Shown in pieces: positions 8,146 to 17,085 of a stretch of 64,000 nt of DNA. Made by a program: the position numbers and the translations under genes. A model generated the notes under the pieces. That model was not told the origin of the DNA, ran no database searches, and saw nothing but the letters and a program-made list of their open reading frames with translations. Origin of the DNA: Oceanobacillus halotolerans (lineage in GTDB: Bacteria; Bacillota; Bacilli; Bacillales; Amphibacillaceae); contig NZ_WIXL01000003.1 of the NCBI RefSeq assembly GCF_010993955.1, forward strand, positions 203,630 through 267,629, written 5' to 3'. Within the stretch, counting starts at the first letter, position 1. Each line of letters starts with the position of its first letter.

Positions 8146-9015
8146 CTACTCCCCTAAAAACTCCCGAATAACACGACGATATTCTGCTGGATCCTCGATA
8201 TATGGCATATGCGCACTCTTTTCAAATACATGGAATGTGCTATTTGGTGTGAGTTCACTATAATAGTTAGTTGATTTGGGAGTTGCCTCATCATATCGTC
8301 CACAAGTGTATAGTGTTGGAATGTTGATTGTATTAAGTTTTGAGGTGAAATCAATATTTCTCAAATTTCCAGTCACATGAAATTCCGATGGCCCCCACAT
8401 AATATTATAAACTTCCTCATTTTTATTCTGGGAACCTTCCTTTAAATAGGCTGGCTTCTCCTCATCTTCCAGCCTACAAACAAAGTGCTTATTAAATACC
8501 TCTGTTGCTTGCTTATAAGCCTCTGAATCGGTTGTGCCATTTGCTTCACACTCTTTCAACGTCTTTTGTACTTCTCTTGGTAATTGATTCCGATTTTCAG
8601 CTTGATCCTTTGCCCACATTGGCGCACTTAAACATGGACTAGAAAAGATAATGCTTTTGACCCCTTCTGGATAGGTTAAATAGTAGGCTGCAGCTAAGGT
8701 TGTCCCCCATGAATGGCCTAAAATATGAAATTCATCCAATCCAAGTGCTTCTTTAATCTGGTGTAATTCCTCCACAAAGCGATCGATTTTCCATAGTGAT
8801 TTGTCTTGAGGACGATCGGATTTTCCACATCCTAATTGGTCATAAAATATAACTGGACGATCCTCAGCTAAATCACTTAAGCCTTGCATGGACCAATGGG
8901 ATGATCCAGGACCACCATGCAGCAGCACAACTGGTGTGTTTGGTTTATCAGAATTATGTAGTTGATACCAGACTTTTCCTCCTGTTACCTCAATAAATCC
9001 TTCTTGGACTGTCAT
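8146..9015 (-). CDS. pip: Proline iminopeptidase-like alpha/beta hydrolase
   Basis: A 289-residue serine hydrolase of the alpha/beta fold. The oxyanion-hole motif HGGPGSSHW, the nucleophile elbow GHSWGT, an acid in CGRYDEATP and the final His in SAHMPYIED are all present. HGGPG plus this spacing is typical of peptidase family S33, which removes N-terminal proline in the cytoplasm; other peptide or amide substrates are possible. The start at 9015 is preceded by GGTGGAGGAG. A longer frame to 9123 has no such site. It is a single gene with its own terminator. Confidence 0.85.
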   Translation of the reverse strand: MTVQEGFIEVTGGKVWYQLHNSDKPNTPVVLLHGGPGSSHWSMQGLSDLAEDRPVIFYDQLGCGKSDRPQDKSLWKIDRFVEELHQIKEALGLDEFHILGHSWGTTLAAAYYLTYPEGVKSIIFSSPCLSAPMWAKDQAENRNQLPREVQKTLKECEANGTTDSEAYKQATEVFNKHFVCRLEDEEKPAYLKEGSQNKNEEVYNIMWGPSEFHVTGNLRNIDFTSKLNTINIPTLYTCGRYDEATPKSTNYYSELTPNSTFHVFEKSAHMPYIEDPAEYRRVIREFLGE

Positions 9016-9357
9016 TTTTTCTCCTCCACCTTTCCATAAATTGAACGATATTCCTAAGAGTGCCGTTTTAATGTACTTTCCGAAATTTCCATCCCGAAAT
9101 AAAATCATTTTACCGTAAAACAAAAAATCTGCTGGCTTTAACTACCCCCTTAGGTGATATACAACATACTCGTAGCGCTCCAAGTTTACCTGAATAAGTT
9201 TATTTAACTGTACATCATCTTCTATTAACATAAGTTTGTACAAAGTTTATTCTCCCTTTTCTTACTATAGGTCAATTATTCAGGGTCTTCTCAACAAGAA
9301 ATCTATTCTATTTCGCTAACTCATCCTTAATTTTAACTTGTGTGCACTATCTTCTCA
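9016..9357. other. Gene-poor spacer
   Basis: About 340 bases upstream of the hydrolase gene. It should hold that gene's promoter, but I see no convincing gene, repeat or defined site. Confidence 0.4.
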
Positions 9358-9590
9358 CACCCACCCATTTCTTTTCAATGATATTCGTATTCTTTCGACT
9401 AGCATTAAGTACGTATAATTCACGAGTAGGTTTTTCACGATAAAGTTCTTGATACTCTTTCATTGCTTATGGGGAATTTGAAAATTTTTTCAAAGGGGTA
9501 ATTTCTTCTAACATACATTCACTTTCCTTATTTGTATATGCTTGTTTAGCCTCAATTTACATCTATTGTTTTGAGAACAATAATCCGATT
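9358..9590 (-). pseudogene. Relic of a small unknown gene, copy A
   Basis: On the minus strand one reads EAKQAYTNKESE, then LKKFSNSP, a stop, and AMKEYQELYREKPTRELYV followed by NASRKNTNIIEKKWVGV. The 5' end is missing. The same text, differently damaged, occurs at 10628-10859, so the two relics flank the 14-residue-repeat gene as direct repeats. The parent family is not recognised. Confidence 0.65.
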
Positions 9591-9601
9591 CAACCTATTG
9601 G

Positions 9602-10387
9602 CTAATTTGCCATAAACTTTCTTAATTCCTGAATCTCTGTATCATGTTCAGCAACTTTAACCGCAATTTTCTCAACACTACTTAGCTTTTCTGTGTTATC
9701 AGCCACTTGTTTCGATACGTTATCTAATTTCTCTATTAATACTTTCTGTCCTCCTTCAAGGTTCTCCATGCGCCCACTTATTACTTGCTGACCTCCTTCA
9801 AGGCTCTCCATGCGCCCACTTATTACTTGCTGACTTCCTTCAATGCTCACTATGCTCTCACTTAATGCTTGCTGACCTCCTTCAAGGCTCTCCATGCGTT
9901 CACTTAATGCTTGCTGTCCTCCTTCGAGGCTCACTATGCGCTCACTTAATGCTTGCTGACTTCCTTCGAGGCTCACTATGCGCTCACTTATTACTTGCTG
10001 ACCTCCTTCAAGGCTCTCCATGCGCTCACTTAATGCTTGCTGACTTCCTTCAATGCTCTCCATGCGTTCACTTAATGCTTGCTGTCCTCCTTCGAGGCTC
10101 TCCATGTGCTCACTTATTACTTGCTGACTTCCTTCAATGCTCTCCATGCGCTCACTTAATGCTTGCTGTCCTCCTTCGAGGCTCACTATGCGCTCACTTA
10201 ATGCTTGCTGTCCTCCTTCGAGGCTCACTATGCGCTCACTTATTACTTGCTGACCTGCTTCAATGCTTTCCATGCGCTCACTTAATGCTTGCTGTCCTCC
10301 TTCGAGGCTCTCCATGCGTACATCTAACGGTTTTAACTTTTTGTCTAACAAAGAAGAAAACATTTGCATTAATCGTTTTTCGTCCAT
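9602..10387 (-). CDS. Protein of fourteen tandem 14-residue repeats
   Basis: 261 residues: a 24-residue head, fourteen consecutive units of 14 residues (consensus MESLEGGQQALSER; residues 25-220) and a 41-residue tail with heptad character (SKQVADNTEKLSSVEKIAVK). Hydrophobic residues at unit positions 1, 4 and 11 and a GG/GS at 6-7 suggest a long coiled coil or a left-handed helical stalk. No signal peptide or membrane segment is seen. The matching DNA repeat is 42 bp with few substitutions, so the copy number may vary between strains. It is flanked by direct-repeat relics. The function is unknown; a structural or fibre-like role is a guess. Confidence 0.75.
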   Translation of the reverse strand: MDEKRLMQMFSSLLDKKLKPLDVRMESLEGGQQALSERMESIEAGQQVISERIVSLEGGQQALSERIVSLEGGQQALSERMESIEGSQQVISEHMESLEGGQQALSERMESIEGSQQALSERMESLEGGQQVISERIVSLEGSQQALSERIVSLEGGQQALSERMESLEGGQQALSESIVSIEGSQQVISGRMESLEGGQQVISGRMENLEGGQKVLIEKLDNVSKQVADNTEKLSSVEKIAVKVAEHDTEIQELRKFMAN

Positions 10388-10627
10388 GTTTTTACACCTA
10401 ACCTTACAATATTTTTATAATCGATATTTAATCATCAGACTGTTTTTGTATTCATATCTCCAATTTTATTAAATAGACAAATTCATATCTACCAACACTA
10501 CTAGTATGATAGATTAGTTATTTCTAAAGTGATAATTCTTAGTGATTCAGCAAGATCCGTTGAAATAACAGTACTTCCTGATCCTGTGTCAAATTAAACA
10601 CGTTTTAACGTTATCCTCCAAAAAAGT

Positions 10628-10859
10628 GAACCTTTTCAATGATACTCGTATTCTTTCGACTAGTGTGGAGCATGTACAATAGTAGGGTTTTCACAATGAA
10701 GTTCTTGATACTCTTTCATTGCTTCTGGGGAATTTGGAAATTTCTTCAAAGGGGCAATTTCTTCTAAAATAAGTTCACTTTCCTTATTTGTATATGCTTG
10801 TTTAGCCTCAATTTACTCTATTGTTTTGAGAACGCTTGTCGAACATCTTCCCATTTCAT
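10628..10859 (-). pseudogene. Relic of a small unknown gene, copy B
   Basis: It starts with a good AGGAGGTGATTGAA site and MKWEDVRQAFSKQ, then hits a TAG. In another frame it continues as EAKQAYTNKESELILEEI, APLKKFPNSPEAMKEYQEL and so on to a stop. It is frameshifted and non-functional. It is the partner of 9358-9590, and its N-terminus resembles the relic at 14413-14633 (MKWQEVRELYP). Confidence 0.7.
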
Positions 10860-10862
10860 TTC

Positions 10863-11298
10863 AATCACCTCCTTTGTAGATTTATCACTAGTTTTATATC
10901 GTTGTCCAAGCGTTAATTCATTTTAATTATACAACACAACGTATTTATGCGGTACAAAAAGTGCATAATTTTTCAAATCAATTTGTGCCAGCAACCTCGT
11001 ATTTAACTTTCAAATTTCACACTTTTTATGTCTAATACTCGCTTGTATAACTGGGATTAAATTCCAAGTTCCTGTAAAAATCTCGGTTTTTAATATTTAA
11101 CTGCCTCTTTAGATGAAAAAAACATTTTAATTGTAGCCAGTCATATAGTACCGACTATAAATATAACCTTTTTCTTAATCTGCTTCGTTTGTTGAATAAG
11201 TAGTAAAGTGAAGAAGCCTTTCTTTTCTTGTTTAGGCTAAATTGTTCACGAAAAGAACGGTATCTCCTTTTTCTTTTATTAAATTAGGAGGTAAAGAC
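10863..11298. other. Gene-poor AT-rich spacer
   Basis: About 435 bases with no convincing coding frame. The last ~110 bases (from about 11190) resemble the leader of the amidase gene at about 11600-11714. Confidence 0.4.
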
Positions 11299-11345
11299 AT
11301 GGCAGGATATGTAGCCCTCGCATACTTTGTAGATTATCTCGATTA
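11299..11345 (+). pseudogene. Truncated duplicate of the amidase gene start
   Basis: TTAGGAGG then ATGGCAGGATATGTAG encodes MAGYVALAYFVDYLD and a stop. It matches the first codons of the downstream amidase (MAGFVDIPNFVDYRE). The upstream sequence GAAGAAGCCTTTCTTTT is also shared. Only the leader and about 15 codons survive. A 21-bp-period array follows directly. Confidence 0.7.
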
Positions 11346-11359
11346 GGAGATGAGGAAGC

Positions 11360-11445
11360 ACTCCAACTCGTGCGACAGCTACTCTTACACGTGCAAGAAT
11401 ATCCTCAACTCGTGCAGGAAGCGCTCCTAGTCGTGGGACAACACT
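11360..11445. repeat. 21-bp-period TCRTGCRA array, copy 2
   Basis: Cores at 11368, 11389, 11410 and 11431 are spaced exactly 21 bp apart (TCGTGCGA, ACGTGCAA, TCGTGCAG, TCGTGGGA). Read in plus frame this gives imperfect heptapeptides such as LVRQLLL, HVQEYPQ and LVQEALL, ending in a stop. Confidence 0.75.
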
Positions 11446-11714
11446 TTTATAACTAGATAAGAACTTGGAAAATTTAATATACGTGTACTCTGATTAATCA
11501 CAATATAAGTGTATACATACAAAAAGCCGATAGGAAGTAATTATCCCTCACCTATTTAGTCACAACCAAAAATCATTTTCCACCAACCATGCCACCAAAA
11601 CTCGCCTACGTTCGATTAATAGAATGAAGAAGCCTTTCTTTTTTTGCTTAGGCACGGGATGTACACCAATAGAAAGGCACGATCATATTCTTATATTATG
11701 AAGGAGGTGAAACA

Positions 11715-12650
11715 ATGGCAGGATTCGTAGATATTCCAAACTTTGTAGATTATCGGGAACAAGTCAAACGCCATGCAACCAAAAAATATCCAGTACTTCA
11801 AGTGACCGACAAAACGACCATTGCTATTCACCATAGTTTAACAAAACAAGATGCAGGTGGATCAAATGCAAGAGGATATGCTCGCTATCATGTTGACACA
11901 CACGATTGGCCTTCCATTGGCTATCATTATGTTATTGAGCCAGATGGTACCGTGAAATTTTGTAATGATATCGAGACACGTGCTTACCATGTGGGAGATT
12001 ATAATAATGAAGCAGTCGGCGTTTGCTTAACAGGGGATTTTCGCACCGAAGAACCAACAGAAGCACAAAAAGAAAGCTTACGGCAATTAGTGTCTGCCTT
12101 ACAACAGGATTTCACGCATCTAAAACATGTTAAAGGCCACAATGAATTTAGTGGTTATGAATGGAAGCAATGTCCGGAATTTGATTATCGAGCGGTACTG
12201 AATGAAACCCCTAGCAACACATCTAGCACGACAAACGACGATCAGTCTGCGGCATCAACAGGGTCAACATCTATCCGTTCAATCCAGCGCACGTTAAACA
12301 AACGCTATATTCTATCAATAGCAGAAGATGGGATTTATGGGCCTGAAACAAAACGGGCATTGATTAAGGGATACCAAACTGAATTGAATAAACAGTTTAA
12401 TAGCGAGTTAGCAGTAGATGGAATTTGGGGACCGAACACACGAAGTGCTACGGTTAATGTACAAAAAGGTGCTCAGGGAAATATAACATGGATCTTACAG
12501 GCGACACTATTTTGCCAAGGATATGAATTAGCAGTAGATGGAATTTTCGGCAACGAGACAGAATCAACAGTTCATGAATTCCAGCGCGATCATGAATTAA
12601 GCATCGACGGAATCGCTGGTAAGAATACGTTCGCTGCATTGTTTGGATAA
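11715..12650 (+). CDS. N-acetylmuramoyl-L-alanine amidase with peptidoglycan-binding domains
   Basis: A 311-residue cell-wall hydrolase. The N-terminal Amidase_2/PGRP domain (about residues 20-165) carries the zinc-ligand pattern: His in IAIHHS, His in VKGHNEF, and the terminal Cys/Asp-type ligand in QCPEFDY. A Ser/Thr-rich linker follows, then two PG_binding_1-like repeats (about 185-250 and 255-311), each with the AVDGIWGPNT or IDGIAGKNT signature. There is no signal peptide, as in phage-type endolysins exported by a holin. GAAGGAGGTGAAACA precedes the ATG. A truncated copy lies about 400 bp upstream. Confidence 0.9.
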   Translation: MAGFVDIPNFVDYREQVKRHATKKYPVLQVTDKTTIAIHHSLTKQDAGGSNARGYARYHVDTHDWPSIGYHYVIEPDGTVKFCNDIETRAYHVGDYNNEAVGVCLTGDFRTEEPTEAQKESLRQLVSALQQDFTHLKHVKGHNEFSGYEWKQCPEFDYRAVLNETPSNTSSTTNDDQSAASTGSTSIRSIQRTLNKRYILSIAEDGIYGPETKRALIKGYQTELNKQFNSELAVDGIWGPNTRSATVNVQKGAQGNITWILQATLFCQGYELAVDGIFGNETESTVHEFQRDHELSIDGIAGKNTFAALFG

Positions 12651-12723
12651 AAGGATCCTATGAACGAAAAGCGTGGTATTAAACAACATGATGGCTGTCA
12701 CTAACTAAAATTAGTAGTACAAT

Positions 12724-12777
12724 ATAAGAAAAACTCGCATTCGCTCGTCCTTTAGCGAATGTGTTCGTTTTTCTTAT
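12724..12777. terminator. Bidirectional terminator after the amidase gene
   Basis: A long hairpin: AAGAAAAAC and GCATTCGCT pair with AGCGAATG and GTTTTTCTT, with a small internal bulge. It has A-rich left and T-rich right arms. Confidence 0.75.
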
Positions 12778-12850
12778 ACTTGGGACATTAAAATTTTAGC
12801 CAAGTCGAGTCTACTTCTTAGCTAAAACTTTATACTTTCCTAACGTGTTA

Positions 12851-12890
12851 AAAAAACGTCTGTTTCATCAGGAGACAGACGGTTTTCTTG
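12851..12890 (-). terminator. Terminator of the YneR-like gene
   Basis: CGTCTGT (12857-12863) pairs with ACAGACG (12875-12881). On the minus strand the stem is followed by TTTTTT. Confidence 0.75.
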
Positions 12891-12900
12891 TTGTCTATTT

Positions 12901-13191
12901 TCATACTTCTTCAAACACAAACGATGGTTCATCATCTTCTACCTTGACAATAAGATCATGGTCATCAAGAAGCCAAGAATCTTCACTGTTGATATAAAAG
13001 GTAATCCCTTCCACTTCTTCCTGAATTGCCATGTCTCCATCTTTTCCGACTGATACGCCTAGAAAGAAATTAGAGAAGACCGTTGGAATGCCTCCATATA
13101 ATTTTACAAAGATCCGTACGAGATCTCCTTCTTCAACTCCCATTTCTTCTTTATACCAGTTCGCTGCTTCATTTGTTACGTTTAAATTCAT
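12901..13191 (-). CDS. yneR: HesB/YneR-like protein
   Basis: A 96-residue protein of the iron-sulfur biosynthesis fold (HesB-like), close to B. subtilis YneR: opening NVTNEAANWYKEEM, then VRIFVKLYGG and SWLLDDHDLIVK. The Cys ligands of true A-type iron-sulfur carriers are absent, as is usual for the YneR group, whose role is undefined. GAGGTG lies 6 bases before the ATG. It is a single gene with its own terminator. Confidence 0.8.
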   Translation of the reverse strand: MNLNVTNEAANWYKEEMGVEEGDLVRIFVKLYGGIPTVFSNFFLGVSVGKDGDMAIQEEVEGITFYINSEDSWLLDDHDLIVKVEDDEPSFVFEEV

Positions 13192-13451
13192 GTCTACACC
13201 TCATTTTTATGTTGTTACACTAATAGTATGTATGGTTAAATAGGTCTCTCTTTTATCTTATTCTGATATCTCTATTTTAGTATAAATCAATTTGCTTATT
13301 CTAAAAGTGATAAACATCATAATGATTAAAAATCATATTATTGCTACAAATATTTGCCGAAAACGTTCACATAACTTTCATTGCTTATTGACGAAACAAT
13401 TGCTATCTTAAAGATAGAATGAATAACCTATAAGAGAAAGTGGCGATAATT

Positions 13452-14213
13452 ATGCATAAAAAAACGTGGATTCTATTCTTCGTATTACTTTGCTTTACCT
13501 TCTTAGTAGCATGTGGAGATACAAATGAAGAGACCGAACAAGACTCTGATGATGATGAGTTAAAGGTATTGGAAGTTGATTTTCAAGTACCAGAGTCTGC
13601 TGAGGCTGGGGAAACCGTTGAATTAAAAGCCGTTGTCACCTATGGCGGCGAATTAGTGGAAGATGCCGATGAAGTAGAATTTGAGTATTGGGAACAAGGA
13701 AATGAAGATGATAGCACGATGGTTGAATCAACCAATAATGAAGATGGTACCTATACTGCTGAAGTGACATTTGATCGAGACGGTGTGTATGAAATGTATG
13801 CACATACTACCGCTAAAGATATGCACACAATGCCTATAAAAGAAATCACTATTGGGGACGGTACAACCGAACAGGAAGCAGCTCACGACAATGCGGATGA
13901 ACAGGAATTAACAGAAGGTTTTAGTATGCATTTTGTGGAGCCCGAAACAATTGAAGTTGGTGAAGAAGTGGACTTAGTAGTACATTTAAAATGGGATGAG
14001 GAAGCACTTGAAAATGCTGATGTTCGGTATGAAGTAATCCAAGGAGATAACACTGAACAAACAGAATGGGCCGATGCATCCGAAACAGATGCTGGCGAAT
14101 ACACAGCGACTCATGCTTTTGAGCAAGCTGATACTTATACAGTTACAGTCCATGTTGAAAATGAAGATGGGCTACATGAACACGACTCTTATCAACTTGA
14201 TGTAAGCGAATAA
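13452..14213 (+). CDS. Lipoprotein with two YtkA-like domains
   Basis: The signal peptide MHKKTWILFFVLLCFTFLVACG has a VACG lipobox. The start at 13452 is preceded by AAAGTGG at ideal spacing; a GTG at 13440 is the alternative. Two similar immunoglobulin-like YtkA domains follow: about residues 34-133 (VDFQVPESAEAGETVELKA) and 155-253 (MHFVEPETIEVGEEVDLVV), joined by an acidic linker. YtkA/FixH-like domains occur in cell-envelope proteins linked to copper or oxidase assembly, but the role is not established. The protein is strongly acidic, which fits a salt-adapted host. A terminator follows. Confidence 0.8.
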   Translation: MHKKTWILFFVLLCFTFLVACGDTNEETEQDSDDDELKVLEVDFQVPESAEAGETVELKAVVTYGGELVEDADEVEFEYWEQGNEDDSTMVESTNNEDGTYTAEVTFDRDGVYEMYAHTTAKDMHTMPIKEITIGDGTTEQEAAHDNADEQELTEGFSMHFVEPETIEVGEEVDLVVHLKWDEEALENADVRYEVIQGDNTEQTEWADASETDAGEYTATHAFEQADTYTVTVHVENEDGLHEHDSYQLDVSE

Positions 14214-14223
14214 AAAGTAAACG

Positions 14224-14258
14224 AAAACGACTCGAAATAATTTGAGTCGTTTTTTATA
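14224..14258 (+). terminator. Terminator after the YtkA-domain gene
   Basis: An AACGACTC/GAGTCGTT stem followed by TTTTTTAT. Confidence 0.85.
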
Positions 14259-14412
14259 TTGGTGATTTCCCCTAACAATATCAGGACTAATGACTGTATG
14301 AATTACATCACGTACTTTTAATCGACTTACCACGAAAGTTTACAATTAAAGAAACAGTAATAAATTGTCCATTATATGAGATTTTCATTATAGATGCCTC
14401 ATCCTAATCATT

Positions 14413-14633
14413 GGATCTCTGCGTAAATGAATGACTAATTTATCATTGGACGTATGATAAACAATATTACCTTCTTCTACCCTAAAAAAACTCTTTATTT
14501 ACCTCTTCTTCTTGAATTGTACGTATAGGTGCAACTTCACCTGCAATTTTCTTATCACCTCTTAATGATAATCAAGTATGGAAACTAAAACAAACTGACT
14601 TGGGTACAATTCTCTTACTTCTTGCCATTTCAT
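14413..14633 (-). pseudogene. Relic of a small conserved hypothetical gene
   Basis: GGAGGAATCAAA precedes an ATG that opens MKWQEVRELYPSQFVLVS and ends in a TAA after LDYH. A frame change continues GDKKIAGEVAPIRTIQEEE, and a second change gives EEGNIVYHTSNDKLVIHLRR. At least two frameshifts. The start resembles the relic at 10628-10859, suggesting a once multi-copy family that may have been a partner gene of small mobile modules. The function is unknown. Confidence 0.7.
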
Positions 14634-14688
14634 TTTGATTCCTCCTTTTCTTCTATTATAAATCATTTAGTAATTTATTGGGAATAGT

Positions 14689-14726
14689 TACGATAAAAAA
14701 GAGCTCGATAAATATATCAAGCTCTC
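14689..14726 (-). terminator. Terminator of the spoVR remnant
   Basis: GAGCTCGATA pairs with TATCAAGCTC around AATA. On the minus strand it is followed by TTTTTT. Confidence 0.75.
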
Positions 14727-14742
14727 ATTACCCAATAATCCT

Positions 14743-15243
14743 TCACATCAACCGCCGATAAACCTTTTCCCCATTATACGAATAAACTACCTCTTTATCA
14801 TCCACAACCGTCTCCATATAAACCTTCCGATCCCACAGCTGTAGATATAAGGCAACATATTCTCCAAGTATTTGAGATCCAGTTCCGTTCCTTCATAACT
14901 ATGCACTAAATATAATTCGCCATTGCACATGTAATCGCCATTTTCTACCGTGATATATGGACGCATCGATACAAACTGGTCTCTGACATTTTGATAGTCT
15001 TTATCGGTAACACGATAATACTCGCCTTGCTTTTCAAACAGGTACATATCCTCCTGTTTTACTAAATCTTTTGTTAAATAATTTCGGATAAAGGATATGT
15101 CTGACTCAATTTCTCGTACTTCAAAGATCTTTAATCCTAAATAGTATGGGTTTATTTGCTGTTAGGGATGACTGCACAACACTTGCATTTAGTTTGGCAA
15201 ATTCAATCGTTTCTTCCGAAGTTAGGTCCATCTCGTAGAATAC
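14743..15243 (-). pseudogene. spoVR: spoVR, 3' remnant with frameshifts
   Basis: SpoVR is a ~470-residue protein involved in spore cortex formation; only the C-terminal ~165 codons remain. Pieces in order: MDLTSEETIEFAKLNASVVQ, a frameshift, [57 protein letters not shown], then a one-base deletion at LPYIYS and, in the new frame, [20 protein letters not shown] to a TGA at 14743-14745. An in-frame deletion after VSMR is also likely. The 5' two-thirds are missing. The intact terminator implies fairly recent decay. Confidence 0.8.
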
Positions 15244-15320
15244 GAGAGTGGAAGTGCAAGGAGGAAACCCACCCTTCATATATGAATGATATAGATATTT
15301 TTAGAATAGTCATATTATAG

Positions 15321-15347
15321 TGAAACCTTTTTAGCCCTTTAACCGTA
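15321..15347 (+). promoter_or_regulatory. Sigma-W-like promoter of floT
   Basis: TGAAAC (15321-15326), 17 bases, CGTA (15344-15347), about 60 bp before the start codon. The TGAAAC/CGTA pair is the sigma-W signature, and B. subtilis floT belongs to the sigma-W cell-envelope stress regulon. Confidence 0.65.
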
Positions 15348-15408
15348 TGTAAAGGTAAGCTCCCATCGATGATATGGGATTATTTTTTAGGAGGAGTGTT
15401 GTTTCTAC

Positions 15409-16890
15409 ATGTTTACTGATGCCTTATTTTTTATTATTGCGATGGTAATTTTAGGAGTTGCACTGATTGGCGGGATTATTACCTTTTTTATTTTCCGTGT
15501 GCGCTACAAAACAGCCAGTTCCAATGAAGCATTGATTGTCACTGGACCAAACCTAGGGGACCCTGAGAAAGAACGAAATGTCTTTCAAGATGATAATGGT
15601 CGTTCCGTTAAAATTATTCGTGGTGGTGGCTACCGACTCCGGATGTTCCAAACATCCACACCAATCGATTTAACATCCTTTCAATTACAAGTCAATTCCG
15701 AAAAAGCCTATACAAAAGAAGGAATTCCCATTAGTGTCGAAAGTACAGCTGTAATTAGTATTGGTAGTGATTTAGAAATTATGGCCAACTTTGCTGAGAA
15801 ATTTCTTGGCAAAAAGCAAAAGGAACGGGAAGAGGAATTAAAAGATGTCTTAAATGGGCATCTACGTTCGATTATTGCTTCTCTTCCGATTGAGAAAGTG
15901 TATAACGATTTTAAAGAAGTGAATTCACAAGTAAAAAAAATTGCCGAAGCAGACTTAAAGGGGATGGGATTTGAAATTACATCCTTTGCTTTAAATGATG
16001 TAGAAGATGTAGATAAGGAAAATGGCTATATTGATGCCTTAGGTCGACCACATATTGCCGAGGTTCAGAAAAAGGCAAACAAAGCAGAATCGGATGCTGA
16101 AAAAGAAACCCGTATCTATCAAGCTAAAAACGATCAAGAAGCAAAAGAAGAAGAAAACCACCGTTTAACTGCTATTGCTGAATCGAAAAATGAGCGTGAA
16201 ATTAAAGAGGCCGAATTTGAAAAAGAAGCAAACCGTGCTAGAGCCAAAGCAGAACAGGCTGGCGAGCTAGAAAAACAAAAACTAGCGCAACAAGTGAAAG
16301 AAGAAGAATTGAAAGTCAAATACATTGAGCGAAATCGTGCTGTTGAACTAGAAGAACAAGAAAACAAACGTCGCCGTTCGATTGCTGACACAGAAGCCTA
16401 TAGAACCACAAAAGAGGCTGAAGCAGAAGCTGAAAAGGAACGGATTAAAGGGGAATCAGAGGCAGAGGTTATTCGTCAACGCGGGATCGCCGAAGCAGAG
16501 TCGAAAGAACGAATGGCACGTGCCATGGAACAATATGGTGAGGCTGCTATCGTCGAAATGTTGATCAATGTATTGCCTAAGTATGCCGAAAAAGTCGCTG
16601 CACCAATTTCTCAAATTCAAGATATGAAGGTGATCGATATGGGTGGATCTGACTCAAAAGGTGGCTCATCAAAAGTTGCAAGTAACGTGACATCCACAAT
16701 GCTAGGAATTCAAGAGTCGTTAAAAGAAACGACTGGTATGGATTTAAAACAAATGCTAGAAAGCTATGTATCTAGTGAAAAAAATGTTCATCATTTTGGA
16801 GCTGAACCTACGAAAGCTTCTCACCAAGAGGCATCCGTGACAACTGAAGCAAGTGAGCTAGATCAGGATGAGAGAGGCACAGAAGAATAA
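15409..16890 (+). CDS. floT: Flotillin (functional membrane microdomain scaffold)
   Basis: A 493-residue flotillin, close to B. subtilis FloT/YuaG (509 aa). An N-terminal membrane segment (about residues 6-30) precedes the SPFH/band-7 domain (about 35-210). A long, charged coiled coil rich in Glu-Ala repeats follows (about 215-375), and a C-terminal oligomerisation part contains VEMLINVLPKYAEKVAAPI. FloT organises lipid microdomains at the membrane. The usual upstream nfeD-like yuaF is missing here, so the gene appears monocistronic. GGAGGAG precedes the ATG. A sigma-W-type promoter and a terminator frame it. Confidence 0.93.
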   Translation: MFTDALFFIIAMVILGVALIGGIITFFIFRVRYKTASSNEALIVTGPNLGDPEKERNVFQDDNGRSVKIIRGGGYRLRMFQTSTPIDLTSFQLQVNSEKAYTKEGIPISVESTAVISIGSDLEIMANFAEKFLGKKQKEREEELKDVLNGHLRSIIASLPIEKVYNDFKEVNSQVKKIAEADLKGMGFEITSFALNDVEDVDKENGYIDALGRPHIAEVQKKANKAESDAEKETRIYQAKNDQEAKEEENHRLTAIAESKNEREIKEAEFEKEANRARAKAEQAGELEKQKLAQQVKEEELKVKYIERNRAVELEEQENKRRRSIADTEAYRTTKEAEAEAEKERIKGESEAEVIRQRGIAEAESKERMARAMEQYGEAAIVEMLINVLPKYAEKVAAPISQIQDMKVIDMGGSDSKGGSSKVASNVTSTMLGIQESLKETTGMDLKQMLESYVSSEKNVHHFGAEPTKASHQEASVTTEASELDQDERGTEE

Positions 16891-16904
16891 GAGTACATTA
16901 GAAC

Positions 16905-16950
16905 AAAAAAGGTCAGAATTGATTAACCATCGATTCTGACCTTTTTATTA
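16905..16950. terminator. Terminator after floT
   Basis: A 13-bp stem, AAAAGGTCAGAAT with ATTCTGACCTTTT, and a T-rich tail. Confidence 0.85.
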
Positions 16951-17085
16951 TATTGACTTATTCGTACCATAAAATAACAGAAACGAATGTTCGTACATGT
17001 TATAATCAAAGTTACAATAGACTGGCTTTGCATGAGGGGTTAGAGCGTACTTTCGCCTTCTAGGATTTATCCTGTGGAGGGAGGT

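Noticed and set aside
9865..10401. A 178-codon plus-strand frame with LLADLLQCSPCAHL repeats
   Set aside because: It is the antisense shadow of the 14-residue-repeat gene; because the unit is 42 bp, every frame stays repetitive and open. No ribosome site.
11715..12650. Part of a prophage (amidase as endolysin)
   Set aside because: No holin, portal, terminase or structural genes are nearby; the holin-like toxin at 17 kb is a type I toxin-like peptide and not a phage holin.
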